Origin: a virus
Direction: 5' to 3' (one strand)
IMG/VR virus record: IMGVR_UViG_3300033146_003879
Coordinates: 54,990-118,989 of that record
DNA length: 64,000 nt
A program made the translations under genes and the position numbers. Of the stretch, positions 40,697 through 48,834 are shown one piece after another. The notes below the pieces were generated by a model. That model ran no database searches and was not told where the DNA came from. It saw only the letters and a list, made by a program, of their open reading frames with translations. Positions within the stretch are counted from its first letter, which is position 1. Every line of letters begins with the position of its first letter.

Positions 40697-42279
40697 CGAT
40701 TACCTCCTTCTTTATTTTTCTCTTCCGTATACGGAAAGAAAGGATCGAGGTAGCGGTTCGCTGCCTCTATATCAGCAAACACTCTTTCTTCAGCCTTCGT
40801 GTCTTTGGGTGTCCTTGTTCGTACCGTCACCTCACCGGTGTCGGAAACAAGCATGACAAATGCCATTCCATTGTTTGGGTTGAAAAACGCCCATCTCGGT
40901 ACCTTCGGATCGTATGTGACACCGGTGTTCAAGTCGGTACGCTCAATATACTCCCCTTCGCGCAGCCCTGGGAACTTCTTCGCAAGACTATGGTAGTACA
41001 CCTGATCTCCGTTAATAAGCACAGTTGTATTTGATCTGCGGTCGTCCTTGGGGACACTCTTAACTTTCAGGACATCAAGTGTTACAGGGTGGATGAAGAT
41101 CTTATTAGCAATACGGAGCTGCCTACCTCTCTTCTTAGGCAACGCCTTCTCAACCCCGAGTAGACTACACACCAGCGTCGCAGCTGACTCAGAGTCGCTC
41201 AGTGTTGTGTAGATTGCATTGTCATCTCCCTCTCTCTTGTACGAGATATCAATGACGTTTGATCCTGGAACAGGAGCAACTTGCGTGCGGACAACAACAC
41301 CGGCATCTGTATGGAACGCGTGGCGCCCCTCACCGAGAAGTTCTGCGGAGACTGAGTACATATCATCAGGGTTTTCGAGAATCATCTCAAAATCATTTAT
41401 CATTGACTCAACTTCATGTGCCGACGCGCCTATGTGCTCTTCATCTTTAAGCACAGTGTATCGGGCCAGGTTTGTGTGTGACCGAGATACGACGACGACA
41501 TCGCACTTATCTGAGATGTACACACCATACTTAGGTCGAACGGACCGTATTGTCTTTGGGGGAGCCTTCGTAACCTTCTTTATGGTGCCGGGGCTGACCC
41601 ACAACAATCGACCTTGCTTCACCTCCTCTCGGAACTTATTACGAGAAACCCGTACCTCCTTTCCTCCAGTCACTGACAACGTTACCCAATTCTGGCGAGT
41701 GCTTTCAGGCATTCCGTCATTCACATAGGGCGTGTATACGCAGGTGTTTCCTGCAAGATCTCTATAGACGCCGTAGTTAGCACGTGTCACACGCTCACCT
41801 TTTGGTTTCGGAGTAGGCATAACTGTAATATCAGTAGCTTCCCTGTCTTTCTCGAGCAGATCTTCAGATACACTGATATGAGAAACGGGACCACCCTCTC
41901 CCTCAAACACAGAGGAGTCTGTAGTGTCTGCCTTAGCGTTGTACCTCTTAATGAGTGTGGTATACTTCAGCATAGTCTCCGTCTTTTCCTTATGGAGCTT
42001 TTCATATCGCCCCGGATGCTCCTCTCTGCCTCCTTCCGTAATAAACGCAAGTAGAGCATACATAGCCTTTGCAGCATCAGATTTCGCTACAATCACATCG
42101 AACTCCATGTTTACGAGTTCTTTTATCTGATCGGCATCAGAAGATTGTACTAACTCAACCTTCTCATCTACAGCTTGTTCTGGAAACTTCTCCGACACAA
42201 TTACCAAGAATTCAGCGAGGATGTTACCTACCGCTGTCCCAAATTGATTTGCTGCATCCTTGAATCTACTCTTTCTGCT
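40693..42279 (-). CDS. Unknown protein, 528 aa
   Basis: Start MSRKSRFKDAAN, ATG at 42279 after CGGAGGAGACG. The first 130 residues are helical with coiled-coil character; the rest consists of repeated strand-rich modules of about 60-70 residues with the pattern 'YGVYRDLAGN / YGVYISDKCD', two of which begin after TRANYG and VRPKYG. Function not recognised. It lies between two coupled genes in a four-gene run from 43258 to 40280. Confidence 0.75.
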   Translation of the reverse strand, partial: SRKSRFKDAANQFGTAVGNILAEFLVIVSEKFPEQAVDEKVELVQSSDADQIKELVNMEFDVIVAKSDAAKAMYALLAFITEGGREEHPGRYEKLHKEKTETMLKYTTLIKRYNAKADTTDSSVFEGEGGPVSHISVSEDLLEKDREATDITVMPTPKPKGERVTRANYGVYRDLAGNTCVYTPYVNDGMPESTRQNWVTLSVTGGKEVRVSRNKFREEVKQGRLLWVSPGTIKKVTKAPPKTIRSVRPKYGVYISDKCDVVVVSRSHTNLARYTVLKDEEHIGASAHEVESMINDFEMILENPDDMYSVSAELLGEGRHAFHTDAGVVVRTQVAPVPGSNVIDISYKREGDDNAIYTTLSDSESAATLVCSLLGVEKALPKKRGRQLRIANKIFIHPVTLDVLKVKSVPKDDRRSNTTVLINGDQVYYHSLAKKFPGLREGEYIERTDLNTGVTYDPKVPRWAFFNPNNGMAFVMLVSDTGEVTVRTRTPKDTKAEERVFADIEAANRYLDPFFPYTEEKNKEGGNR

Positions 42280-43030
42280 CATCGTCTCCTCCGACAGTAA
42301 CATTAGTTTCGCTTTCCTCTTTCGTTCCAGGCATCAATATACGCAGCGTGTTTATCGCATCCTTCAAGTTAGGGTGCACTGACACTACCGGCCTATATTT
42401 CATCTCTCCCTTCTCATTGTTACGCATACATGGATAGTATGCAATTACCTGCACGTGTTCATCCTTATCAGCAAACTTAAACACATGTATGAGTAAATCT
42501 TCACCTGAGTTAAAGAATGTAACGATCTCGTCTCCAGCAGCATATCTCTCTATATCTATAGAGTCAGCTCGAAACTCATCGATATTTATATACAACGGGG
42601 CGGATCCTTCCGGTCTAAGAACACACCCGCCCGGATTCTTCTCATACTCCTCGCGTTCTTCCTTTTGCTCAGGTGTCTCGAACCTGAGCGGGACACGCTC
42701 ATTTGCAAACTCCTTATCAAACTCTACGCCAGCATTCCCGTAGTGAATAGCATCTAATAAGCCCGTGTAGAATACAATATCACGCATTGTTTCAAACAAG
42801 GAATCAGTCAGTGTTGTGACCTTCTTATCAATAGTAAAATCAATACTCGGGATATACCCGTCTTCTCCTTCAGATTGCACGATCTTAAGAGGGTCAGAGG
42901 CAACCAATATAGCTATTCGTCGCTTGTCCTCTTCGAGTGCTTCGTTAAGCTGGTCTATGTGCTCTCTTAGTTCATACTCTCCAGCAGAGCCTCCAGTAAG
43001 TTCTCTTTCTACTCGATATGAAACATACAT
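42266..43030 (-). CDS. Unknown protein, 254 aa
   Basis: ATG at 43030 follows AAGGAGGTTGCTAG. Acidic; a coiled coil near residues 20-45 (LREHIDQLNEALEEDKRR). The rest mixes strands and helices without a known motif. Its end overlaps the start of the 528-aa gene by 14 bases. Confidence 0.75.
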   Translation of the reverse strand: MYVSYRVERELTGGSAGEYELREHIDQLNEALEEDKRRIAILVASDPLKIVQSEGEDGYIPSIDFTIDKKVTTLTDSLFETMRDIVFYTGLLDAIHYGNAGVEFDKEFANERVPLRFETPEQKEEREEYEKNPGGCVLRPEGSAPLYINIDEFRADSIDIERYAAGDEIVTFFNSGEDLLIHVFKFADKDEHVQVIAYYPCMRNNEKGEMKYRPVVSVHPNLKDAINTLRILMPGTKEESETNVTVGGDDEQKE

Positions 43031-43078
43031 CTAGCAACCTCCTTATTGCTTTACGTTAAATTGCCTCGCCGCTTTAGT

Positions 43079-43258
43079 TTAGTTTTTCAATAGAAATAAA
43101 CGACTTGCATCGCGCCGTGAATAGGCTAGATATACACGGCGAGGACTTGGGACAAGATGCTCTACCGCGGCCGGGGGAAGGCCGCGGGGCAGAGCAAAAG
43201 GAACACTTTCTTCTGATGGTGTATTCAAGGGCTTATCGGCAAGCATATAACCCAGCAC
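43079..43258 (-). CDS. Small protein, 59 aa
   Basis: A GTG at 43258 follows GGGAGTATC; an ATG four codons later (43246) is also possible. The product reads like a protein (EESVPFALPRGLPPAAVEHL, then RRVYLAYSRRDASRLFLL) with a Pro-rich middle and a basic end. The reading frame runs through two strong GC-rich inverted repeats (about 43162-43195 and 43113-43142), so an RNA element is the alternative explanation. Confidence 0.45.
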   Translation of the reverse strand: MLGYMLADKPLNTPSEESVPFALPRGLPPAAVEHLVPSPRRVYLAYSRRDASRLFLLKN

Positions 43259-43311
43259 GATACTCCCTACTAGAATACCGGCCTATCCAAATCAAAACTG
43301 CAGTAACCGTA

Positions 43312-43530
43312 TCACCCCCTTAGTGCCCATATTAGTACAGATACAACCGCAGCAGCTACAATGCTCGTTACAATAATCCGAGGTATGCACTCCAGCGGGT
43401 CTGTGAGGCAGCACCACACATCCTGTTTTCCGAGCCCTAAGTTAGCTACAAAAGTACCACCAACAACCCCGGTAACAATAAACGCTACAACGAGTAGCAT
43501 GTCTTGCACGAATGTTATTATGTGTGTCAT
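43312..43530 (-). CDS. Two-helix membrane protein, holin candidate
   Basis: 72 aa with two hydrophobic segments, residues about 8-30 (VQDMLLVVAFIVTGVVGGTFV) and 50-70 (IIVTSIVAAAVVSVLIWAL), separated by a loop with two Cys. Small size, two membrane spans and the position one short gene away from a secreted muramidase-like enzyme fit a class II holin, but there is no holin family match that I can name. ATG at 43530 follows GGGGGATGGTAAA. Confidence 0.55.
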   Translation of the reverse strand: MTHIITFVQDMLLVVAFIVTGVVGGTFVANLGLGKQDVWCCLTDPLECIPRIIVTSIVAAAVVSVLIWALRG

Positions 43531-43531
43531 T

Positions 43532-43749
43532 TTACCATCCCCCGTCTTTGTATAGGTGCCGGGAAGCGCATGCTCTGCATTGTTGTGTCCGTCCGCTTAC
43601 AAGCTCGTACTGGGACACATTGCGTGTTGTTCCACACTCGCACCTGCAGACCCATTTGTCCTTTGAGTCAGCAAACTTCTTCGGACTGCGGCGCAACACT
43701 TTCCATTTTCCTGCCCCTCAAGGTTAAGGGGTGCTTTCTTAACTGCCAT
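43532..43749 (-). pseudogene. Zinc-ribbon protein, apparently frame-disrupted
   Basis: The ATG at 43749 has GGAGGG upstream and encodes MAVKKAPLNLEGQENGK, the usual opening of small phage zinc-ribbon proteins. The rest of such a protein (GKWKVLRRSPKKF, then WVCRCECGTTR and QQCRAC) continues in another frame down to the stop at 43532. Insertion of seven bases (a second GGAAAAT) would restore one frame of 74 residues, so loss of one copy of a short direct repeat explains the break. Frameshifting or a GTG restart are alternatives. Confidence 0.5.
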
Positions 43750-43776
43750 GCTAGTACTACCCTCCGTTAGAGTTTA

Positions 43777-44118
43777 CTAGTTCCTAGTAAGGTACCTTAC
43801 TTTCTCAATGTAGTTCTTGTCTTCTGCATACGGTTTATTCACACCGGGTACATTCCTCAGTGCATTGTAAAATCCTTTCGTATCGGTTGGGAAGTCAAAC
43901 TCTCTCAAGTAGGTAATGCGGTTAGCTACCAAGGCTTCCATATTGCTACTAGATTTAGTTGTGAACCAACCTGTTTCGAGGATCAAGATGGATACAACAA
44001 TGTTAGAAACATCTTTGTATTCAGTCTTATCAACCTCGTAGGATGCATCAGCAACTCCCTCACCGGATAACGATAGAATTGCAAACAGTATGATTGCAGC
44101 AGCAATAAAATTCTTCAT
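43777..44118 (-). CDS. Secreted glucosaminidase-like lysis enzyme
   Basis: 113 aa from MKNFIAAAI; ATG at 44118 after GGAGGGCAA. A signal peptide is clear (hydrophobic core IAAAIILFAILSLSG, cleavage likely after VADA). The mature part has SILILETGWF with Glu48, like the LESGW catalytic segment of GH73/Bax-type N-acetylglucosaminidases, and ends with PYAEDKNYIEKV, like their conserved YAxDxxYxxKV. It is shorter than typical members. A secreted cell-wall hydrolase of this kind could act as an endolysin without a large holin pore. Confidence 0.6.
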   Translation of the reverse strand: MKNFIAAAIILFAILSLSGEGVADASYEVDKTEYKDVSNIVVSILILETGWFTTKSSSNMEALVANRITYLREFDFPTDTKGFYNALRNVPGVNKPYAEDKNYIEKVRYLTRN

Positions 44119-44131
44119 TTGCCCTCCTCTC

Positions 44132-44569
44132 CTAGTAATCTCCATCTGCGACTTGGACACAAGTCTTACCAATGTCCCTCCACATTTTACAAACTCCTGC
44201 TCGATCCTCGAACACAAGTTCAACATCATCAGCGAAGTCTTTGCATAGCTCTTCTTTGATGATATAATCTTTCCTGAAGTCTCTGTCTTTCCTCATATAG
44301 AGATCTTCGCTGTCTGCGTACATAGCATTAGCTGATAGCCATGCGAGTGTGTCCATACGAGTTCTCTCAGGTCTCCCTGTAACAAACACAATCTTCCAAC
44401 CAGATCTACGTAAAGCCCACAGAATACTGCGAATAGGCTCGTTAACCCTATCTTCTCTGACTCTTGCGTAGAAGCTGTCATAATCTTTTCGGCTTCCAGA
44501 TAGGCATTGAAGACGGTCACCCACAACGGCTAGCGTACCATCAATGTCGAATATTGCGAGGTGTGGCAT
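44132..44569 (-). CDS. HAD-family phosphatase, PNK 3'-phosphatase-like
   Basis: 145 aa. FDIDGTL at residues 7-13 gives the DxDGT nucleophile Asp8 and Asp10, FVTGRPE supplies the Thr of motif II, and ELVFEDRAGVCKMW the acidic end. This arrangement matches the phosphatase domain of T4 polynucleotide kinase (PseT), which removes 3' phosphates from nucleic acid ends; a kinase domain is absent. It could repair RNA or DNA ends or act on nucleotides. The stop and next start touch. Confidence 0.75.
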   Translation of the reverse strand: MPHLAIFDIDGTLAVVGDRLQCLSGSRKDYDSFYARVREDRVNEPIRSILWALRRSGWKIVFVTGRPERTRMDTLAWLSANAMYADSEDLYMRKDRDFRKDYIIKEELCKDFADDVELVFEDRAGVCKMWRDIGKTCVQVADGDY

Positions 44570-44883
44570 TATTCTCTCCTTGGTTTTTTTAGGTCGTAAC
44601 TCATAAGGTGGCCTGCACTGTTCTCCTCTATCAGCTGACCCGCCTCTTTTGCGATTATGTAAGCAACGTCCCGGTCGACGAATCTGCCGGCGCTTGTCAG
44701 GAAACCATTATCCATTTCCGATCGAACATAACGCGCGTGCTCTTCTTCTGTATCACAACGGTCAGCATTGAGGATGTCGTTCATTATGTTTGCGTGGGCT
44801 CTACCGGTGAATATCTCACCATCAGCACTCCCATCTAACACTCTAATTGCGGCGGTCTCAATGGTTTCCTTGTCAGGCTTCAT
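44569..44883 (-). CDS. Conserved phage protein, 104 aa, unknown function
   Basis: Start MKPDKETIETA; ATG at 44883 after AAGGAGGGAGCA. It contains FTGRAHANI and GFLTSAGRFVDRDVAYIIAK followed by AGQ, the hallmark of a widespread uncharacterised phage protein family that I know with the pattern GFxTSxGRFVxRxEAxxIAxxAGQ. No biochemical role is known to me. Confidence 0.75.
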   Translation of the reverse strand: MKPDKETIETAAIRVLDGSADGEIFTGRAHANIMNDILNADRCDTEEEHARYVRSEMDNGFLTSAGRFVDRDVAYIIAKEAGQLIEENSAGHLMSYDLKKPRRE

Positions 44884-45415
44884 TGCTCCCTCCTTTCCCT
44901 GGGAAGATAGTGTACCCATCTGATCCACCGGTATCTCCCGATTCTTCATCCGAACCTGCAGTTTCCTCCTCGTTATCATCAGGATTAGCCCCTATTCGCT
45001 TAAGCAACGCACTGAAGCTTCGTGCTACAGACTCTTTTGCTATATCCGCAATCGACTTTTCTTCTTGTACCTCAAGCAGTGTGTGTATGCGCACTACAGA
45101 TTCTGCCGCAAATGCGATATAGTCCTCGAGATTATCTGCGCCTGGCATATCTGATGTAGCACTCCGTATTGCATCTGGTATGTTTTTCCAGTCGAAGCAA
45201 AGCTGTAATACTTCTGACGCCTCTAATTGTCCATACCCGTGTTGATACAACATGGATGCGTTGTCATCCTGCATAAGCATTATTACGACTGTTTTAACAA
45301 TAATCCGTTCTTTCGCATCCCTATTACCAGGTAAAGCATCTATGCCATTAAACAGGTTGCGCAATGCTGCGAACATACTGTTATACGTCTCTTTCTGTTC
45401 CTTCATCCGTACCAT
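44873..45415 (-). CDS. Unknown protein, 180 aa
   Basis: ATG at 45415 follows GAGGAGAAAAACA inside the end of the preceding gene. The product is helical and acidic, ending in a flexible Glu/Gly/Asp-rich tail (DDNEEETAGSDEESGDTGG). No motif recognised. Confidence 0.7.
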   Translation of the reverse strand: MVRMKEQKETYNSMFAALRNLFNGIDALPGNRDAKERIIVKTVVIMLMQDDNASMLYQHGYGQLEASEVLQLCFDWKNIPDAIRSATSDMPGADNLEDYIAFAAESVVRIHTLLEVQEEKSIADIAKESVARSFSALLKRIGANPDDNEEETAGSDEESGDTGGSDGYTIFPGKGGSNEA

Positions 45416-45647
45416 TGTTTTTCTCCTCTAGTTGTTCGTAGTGTTCATTTGTCATCACCCACACTTTTCCGGTGAGCCTCCCTAGTTCTTCTTTGAGAGC
45501 GTGCACTTGTGCTTGTATCGAGGCGCATACGAATTTCTGCCGGTAAAGGCAACTGCTTGTCGAGTAGGACGCACTTGGGTTAAAGTTGCACTCGTCAGGA
45601 TTGCTTCCGTGTTCGCACAAGTATCCGATGTGAATGTCTTTAGACAT
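45381..45647 (-). CDS. Small Cys-rich protein, 88 aa
   Basis: Four Cys in the first half (YLCEHGSNPDECNF, SSCLYRQKFVC) could bind a metal; the second half is a helix (IQAQVHALKEELGRL). The start overlaps the stop of the preceding gene (TGATG). Unknown family. Confidence 0.7.
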   Translation of the reverse strand: MSKDIHIGYLCEHGSNPDECNFNPSASYSTSSCLYRQKFVCASIQAQVHALKEELGRLTGKVWVMTNEHYEQLEEKNNGTDEGTERDV

Positions 45648-46138
45648 CAGCGTCTCCTTGCCTTCACAGGCTGTACCGGGTTACCAAACAACTTGAAGCG
45701 TGATGAGTAATGCTTTGCAATATTACGCGCGACTTTGTCAACTTTCTTTTTGTCTACCCCTTCAGTGAAGGATGCAGCTTCCGGGTCATCTCCACAATCG
45801 ATGATACCCGCTATGTACAAAGCTCCATCAGGCCTCTCTAGTACAACTAACTCTTTCCCTTGCGGGTGTAAACATAGACGGTTTAGTTCTTGCAGCACCC
45901 CATCTTTGATGAGCGCTTCTATGGTTAAAAAATCATAACCGCTCGATTCCGCAACAGGGTCGTGTATTGTCGGTTCAGGCACAGGTTGCATTACTCGCCG
46001 AGGGCTACCCTTCCGATCTGCTCTCTTAGCCTTCGCCTCCTCCTTTTTCCTTCTTCTATTCTGCCTAACAAAGTCACGCGCAAACTCATTCTGTATCTGC
46101 GTCATCATTTTGTCGAGCATTGACTTACGTGGTGCCAT
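45647..46138 (-). CDS. Unknown protein, 163 aa, basic
   Basis: ATG at 46138 after AGGAGGACACATGCT. Residues 15-50 are strongly basic and helical (RQNRRRKKEEAKAKRADRKG), able to bind nucleic acid. A strand-rich part follows (LVVLERPDGALYIAGIIDCG), then a basic end. First gene of the 46138-43312 run, behind both a GGTATAAG element and a sigma70 promoter. Confidence 0.7.
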   Translation of the reverse strand: MAPRKSMLDKMMTQIQNEFARDFVRQNRRRKKEEAKAKRADRKGSPRRVMQPVPEPTIHDPVAESSGYDFLTIEALIKDGVLQELNRLCLHPQGKELVVLERPDGALYIAGIIDCGDDPEAASFTEGVDKKKVDKVARNIAKHYSSRFKLFGNPVQPVKARRR

Positions 46139-46174
46139 AGCATGTGTCCTCCTGTAGGTAGTTTATAACATAGT

Positions 46175-46182
46175 CTTATACC
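46175..46182 (-). promoter_or_regulatory. GGTATAAG promoter element
   Basis: Minus strand TATGGTATAAGACTATG, 37 bases before the start at 46138. Confidence 0.6.
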
Positions 46183-46312
46183 ATAAATCAAGAAAAATTA
46201 CTACGAATTGTTTGAGGCAGGCCGGCTGGTCGCCACCGAAAGGAGGTAGCAGACGATCGCGCCAGCGTGGGCCTTAAGGTCATCATTGGAGATCATGATG
46301 AGAATCACTCAT

Positions 46313-46341
46313 ATGATATTATATTACGTTGTTTGTGTCAA
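46313..46341 (-). promoter_or_regulatory. Sigma70-type promoter, second promoter of the 46138 operon
   Basis: Minus strand TTGACA (46336-46341), 17 bases, TATCAT (46313-46318). The leader of about 165 bases before the 46138 gene contains the GGTATAAG element, a GC-rich inverted repeat region (46225-46275) and a possible 31-aa frame without ribosome binding site. Confidence 0.7.
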
Positions 46342-46348
46342 GTAGAAA

Positions 46349-46378
46349 CCCCCTGCCTCTTAGAAAAAAGACAGGGGG
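46349..46378 (-). terminator. Hairpin terminator after the major capsid gene
   Basis: CCCCCTG (46349-46355) pairs with CAGGGGG (46372-46378); the minus strand continues GTTTCTACTT, a short T-rich tract that runs into the promoter. Confidence 0.65.
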
Positions 46379-46408
46379 GAGGAATGATGAGCTATGTGCC
46401 CGGTAAGT

Positions 46409-47590
46409 TTACAGGTACCATACATCCATGGCTGTTACACAATAAACATTGTGTGAGAGGTAGGCGAGGTCTTCGAGTGACTTGATCATAACGAAGCCGT
46501 TCTCATAACGGACGCTTGTTCTCAAGTCGGGATCATCGAGGAACATTTTTCCTGTGTAAGGTTCCGGTGCGTACACGAGGATACGTTTGAACTTACAGTT
46601 GGTCAGTGGTGTGGTTGCTGTTCCGCCACCTGTACCATCCCATGCGGTTCCATATACTGCGGCGTCGAATCCGTAGTCTGCCGGTGGTCTTGTAGTATCG
46701 TAGCCGAAGCGTGCGATATCTGCAGTTGTTCCACCTGGGAAGTGAGAATCGCCACTGTTTGCTCCATCATAAGTCAAGTATCTATCGTCGTCAAAACGAA
46801 GAGTACGAGCCTTAAATACTTCACTTGTAGCTTTGTCGCCAAAGCCGTTGTCCAAACCATCACGAGAGATGCCGTTTACAACATCTTGGTCGATGGTTAG
46901 GATATCCATCCACAAGTAATCCGGGAACACAATAAGAGCACGTGGCTGACGGTTACGTCTTGCTGCTCCGTGCAACTTGAAAAGATTTTTGATGTAGATG
47001 TGAGGCTCTGCTTCGTACAGGTCAGAAGGCACAGCGAGGATGCCTGTTCCTACAGCGAGGTTTTCCTGTGATGCGAGCAAGTAGTAATCCTTGAGGTAGC
47101 CAGCGACGTCTTCTTTGTCGAGAACTTCCTTTACGGAGTTTTCTTGAATAAGGCCGAGCAAATCGTAACCGTAAGTTCCGATCTCTTTTACCTTTTTAAT
47201 AATCTCTTTACTCTCGATGTGAGAGAACGTACCTTCAACAACGCGACCATTTACTCTTTTGAAGTAAGGTGATCCCCATGTCTGCATGATGCCTGCGGGG
47301 TTTGCGTGTTTCAAGAAATCCGGTTGCAAATACATTCTCATGAAAACTTTTTCATTCTCATGGTCGAACATTCTGCGAGGATCATCTGGTTTTACAACTT
47401 CAATGGTCTCTCTTCCGGTAAGTTCTGTATAGATCTGGCGTTGCTGACCGGCTACGTAAGCATAAGTCTTCAGCATCAAATCAGCTTTCTCAGCGATCTT
47501 GTGGAATCGGCTGATATCGTGGTTGCTTAGAGATGTAACGATGTTCTTGTTAATCTCATTGTAAGCAGCGGCATATTTCTTCATATCCAT
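46409..47590 (-). CDS. Major capsid protein candidate
   Basis: 393 aa; ATG at 47590 after AAGGAGAAGCATT. It starts MDMKKYAAAYNEINK, has a helical N-arm, then a compact alpha/beta middle (ALIVFPDYLWMDILT) and a strand-rich end (FKRILVYAPEPYTG). Length, composition, position after a decoration-like and a coiled-coil gene, and isolation by a terminator all fit an HK97-fold capsid protein. No cleavage site can be identified with confidence. Confidence 0.65.
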   Translation of the reverse strand: MDMKKYAAAYNEINKNIVTSLSNHDISRFHKIAEKADLMLKTYAYVAGQQRQIYTELTGRETIEVVKPDDPRRMFDHENEKVFMRMYLQPDFLKHANPAGIMQTWGSPYFKRVNGRVVEGTFSHIESKEIIKKVKEIGTYGYDLLGLIQENSVKEVLDKEDVAGYLKDYYLLASQENLAVGTGILAVPSDLYEAEPHIYIKNLFKLHGAARRNRQPRALIVFPDYLWMDILTIDQDVVNGISRDGLDNGFGDKATSEVFKARTLRFDDDRYLTYDGANSGDSHFPGGTTADIARFGYDTTRPPADYGFDAAVYGTAWDGTGGGTATTPLTNCKFKRILVYAPEPYTGKMFLDDPDLRTSVRYENGFVMIKSLEDLAYLSHNVYCVTAMDVWYL

Positions 47591-47618
47591 AATGCTTCTC
47601 CTTCGGTTGTTTGTTTAA

Positions 47619-48230
47619 TTAACATACCAATGTAACAAGGGTTGAGCCAGTCACGCTGGTAGTATCTACGCCTGTAATGATTCCCACAATGTGGTCTCCA
47701 GCTGCAGGTGCTGCGCTTGTAGCGACAGTCACTGCAAATGGGGTTGTTGCTGCCTGAATTACGACCAAAGACTTGCCGATATCTGCAGCAGTGATTGCTG
47801 TTCCACCCATCAGGTCTGCGATGAGGCGAGTTGCGTCAAATGTGATGGCTGCATCACGGAGACGCACATAAAGGTTCTCAGGGACCATGAGTCTGTCGAG
47901 TTGTGCCACAGCAACGCCATCGGTAAGATCAGGCTTGTTGTATGGTTCTTCTGCGCCTTGGTAAGTGATGTACAGGTTTCCACTCTCAATTGTTGAGAAG
48001 ATAGCAGGGATATCTGCAGTAGCAACGACGTTGGTGTCGTTGATGAGTTTCAACGGTTCCATAGCGCCTACACTATATTCCGAAGGTGTCCCTGAGCTTT
48101 TTGTGTTAATGAAAGTGAACTCATTTGCATAAGTTGTGTGTCCAGGTTTCCAATTCAAGGAAAGAGCTGAAGCTTCTGGTCTTGGAAAATACACGCCGCG
48201 GTGAATTTCAATCTTATTGTTAATGTTCAT
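47619..48230 (-). CDS. Capsid decoration/stabilisation protein candidate
   Basis: 203 aa, ATG at 48230 after TGGAGGATTGTT. Ala/Thr/Val-rich and strand-rich, with a Gly/Ala module (SAAPAAGDHIVGIITGVDTT) typical of small head-coating proteins. Directly before the capsid gene, where decoration genes are common. Not recognised by motif. Confidence 0.55.
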   Translation of the reverse strand: MNINNKIEIHRGVYFPRPEASALSLNWKPGHTTYANEFTFINTKSSGTPSEYSVGAMEPLKLINDTNVVATADIPAIFSTIESGNLYITYQGAEEPYNKPDLTDGVAVAQLDRLMVPENLYVRLRDAAITFDATRLIADLMGGTAITAADIGKSLVVIQAATTPFAVTVATSAAPAAGDHIVGIITGVDTTSVTGSTLVTLVC

Positions 48231-48249
48231 AACAATCCTCCATTAGTGT

Positions 48250-48774
48250 TTATATTGTCTGCATGGACTCAAGTTGAGCCATCAGCCTGTCTTCGTGGGT
48301 AACTGTTCTGGATGCACTTTTGTTCATGCGACCAGGTGTCAGTGTTCCAAACGTATCGGTCTGGTTAGCGCCGATCGTCTTAAAGACATCGAGCACCATT
48401 CCAGCTAGCTTCTCACCGCTGATAACTTCAGCAGCGTCAACAGCTTCTGCAAGTGTATCACCTGCTTCACTATCGATTCTTGATACAGCATCAACAAGGG
48501 CGTTCTTAGCGGCGTCGGATACAGCATCAGTCTCTGCCGGAGTGACGGCTGCGCTAGCACCTTTTTTAACTGCAGCAACAGCTTTCTGAACTGCTTCTTC
48601 AGATGCTGCTTTTGTTTCTTCTGTTTCTTTCTTTGCTGTTTCTACTTCTTCTTTCATTCCGTCCATTTCTTTTTCAAGCTCTGCGTACTTCTCAAGAAGC
48701 ATCTTGTACTGCTCTGTTCTCACAGCGTACTTCTTAAGCGTTGTATCAGAAGTGTTTGTTTTAGTCTTTGTCAT
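48250..48774 (-). CDS. Scaffolding protein candidate
   Basis: 174 aa. A long coiled coil at residues about 15-70 (LLEKYAELEKEMDGMKEEVE) is followed by Ala-rich acidic helices and a short basic end (GRMNKSASRTVTHEDRL). Small, highly charged helical proteins before the capsid gene are often scaffolds whose C-terminal basic part binds the capsid. It has its own CTATAAT element. Confidence 0.55.
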   Translation of the reverse strand: MTKTKTNTSDTTLKKYAVRTEQYKMLLEKYAELEKEMDGMKEEVETAKKETEETKAASEEAVQKAVAAVKKGASAAVTPAETDAVSDAAKNALVDAVSRIDSEAGDTLAEAVDAAEVISGEKLAGMVLDVFKTIGANQTDTFGTLTPGRMNKSASRTVTHEDRLMAQLESMQTI

Positions 48775-48820
48775 TGCATCTACCTCTCAATAAGGTCATT
48801 AAAAAAATCCCTACCCCATT

Positions 48821-48826
48821 ATTATA
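48821..48826 (-). promoter_or_regulatory. CTATAAT promoter element before the capsid genes
   Basis: Minus strand TATCTATAATAATGGGG, 47 bases before the start at 48774. Confidence 0.5.
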
Positions 48827-48834
48827 GATAACAC

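Noticed and set aside
46225-46300. 31-aa frame in the leader of the 46138 operon
   Set aside because: Protein-like but no ribosome binding site; could be part of a structured leader. Not annotated as a gene.
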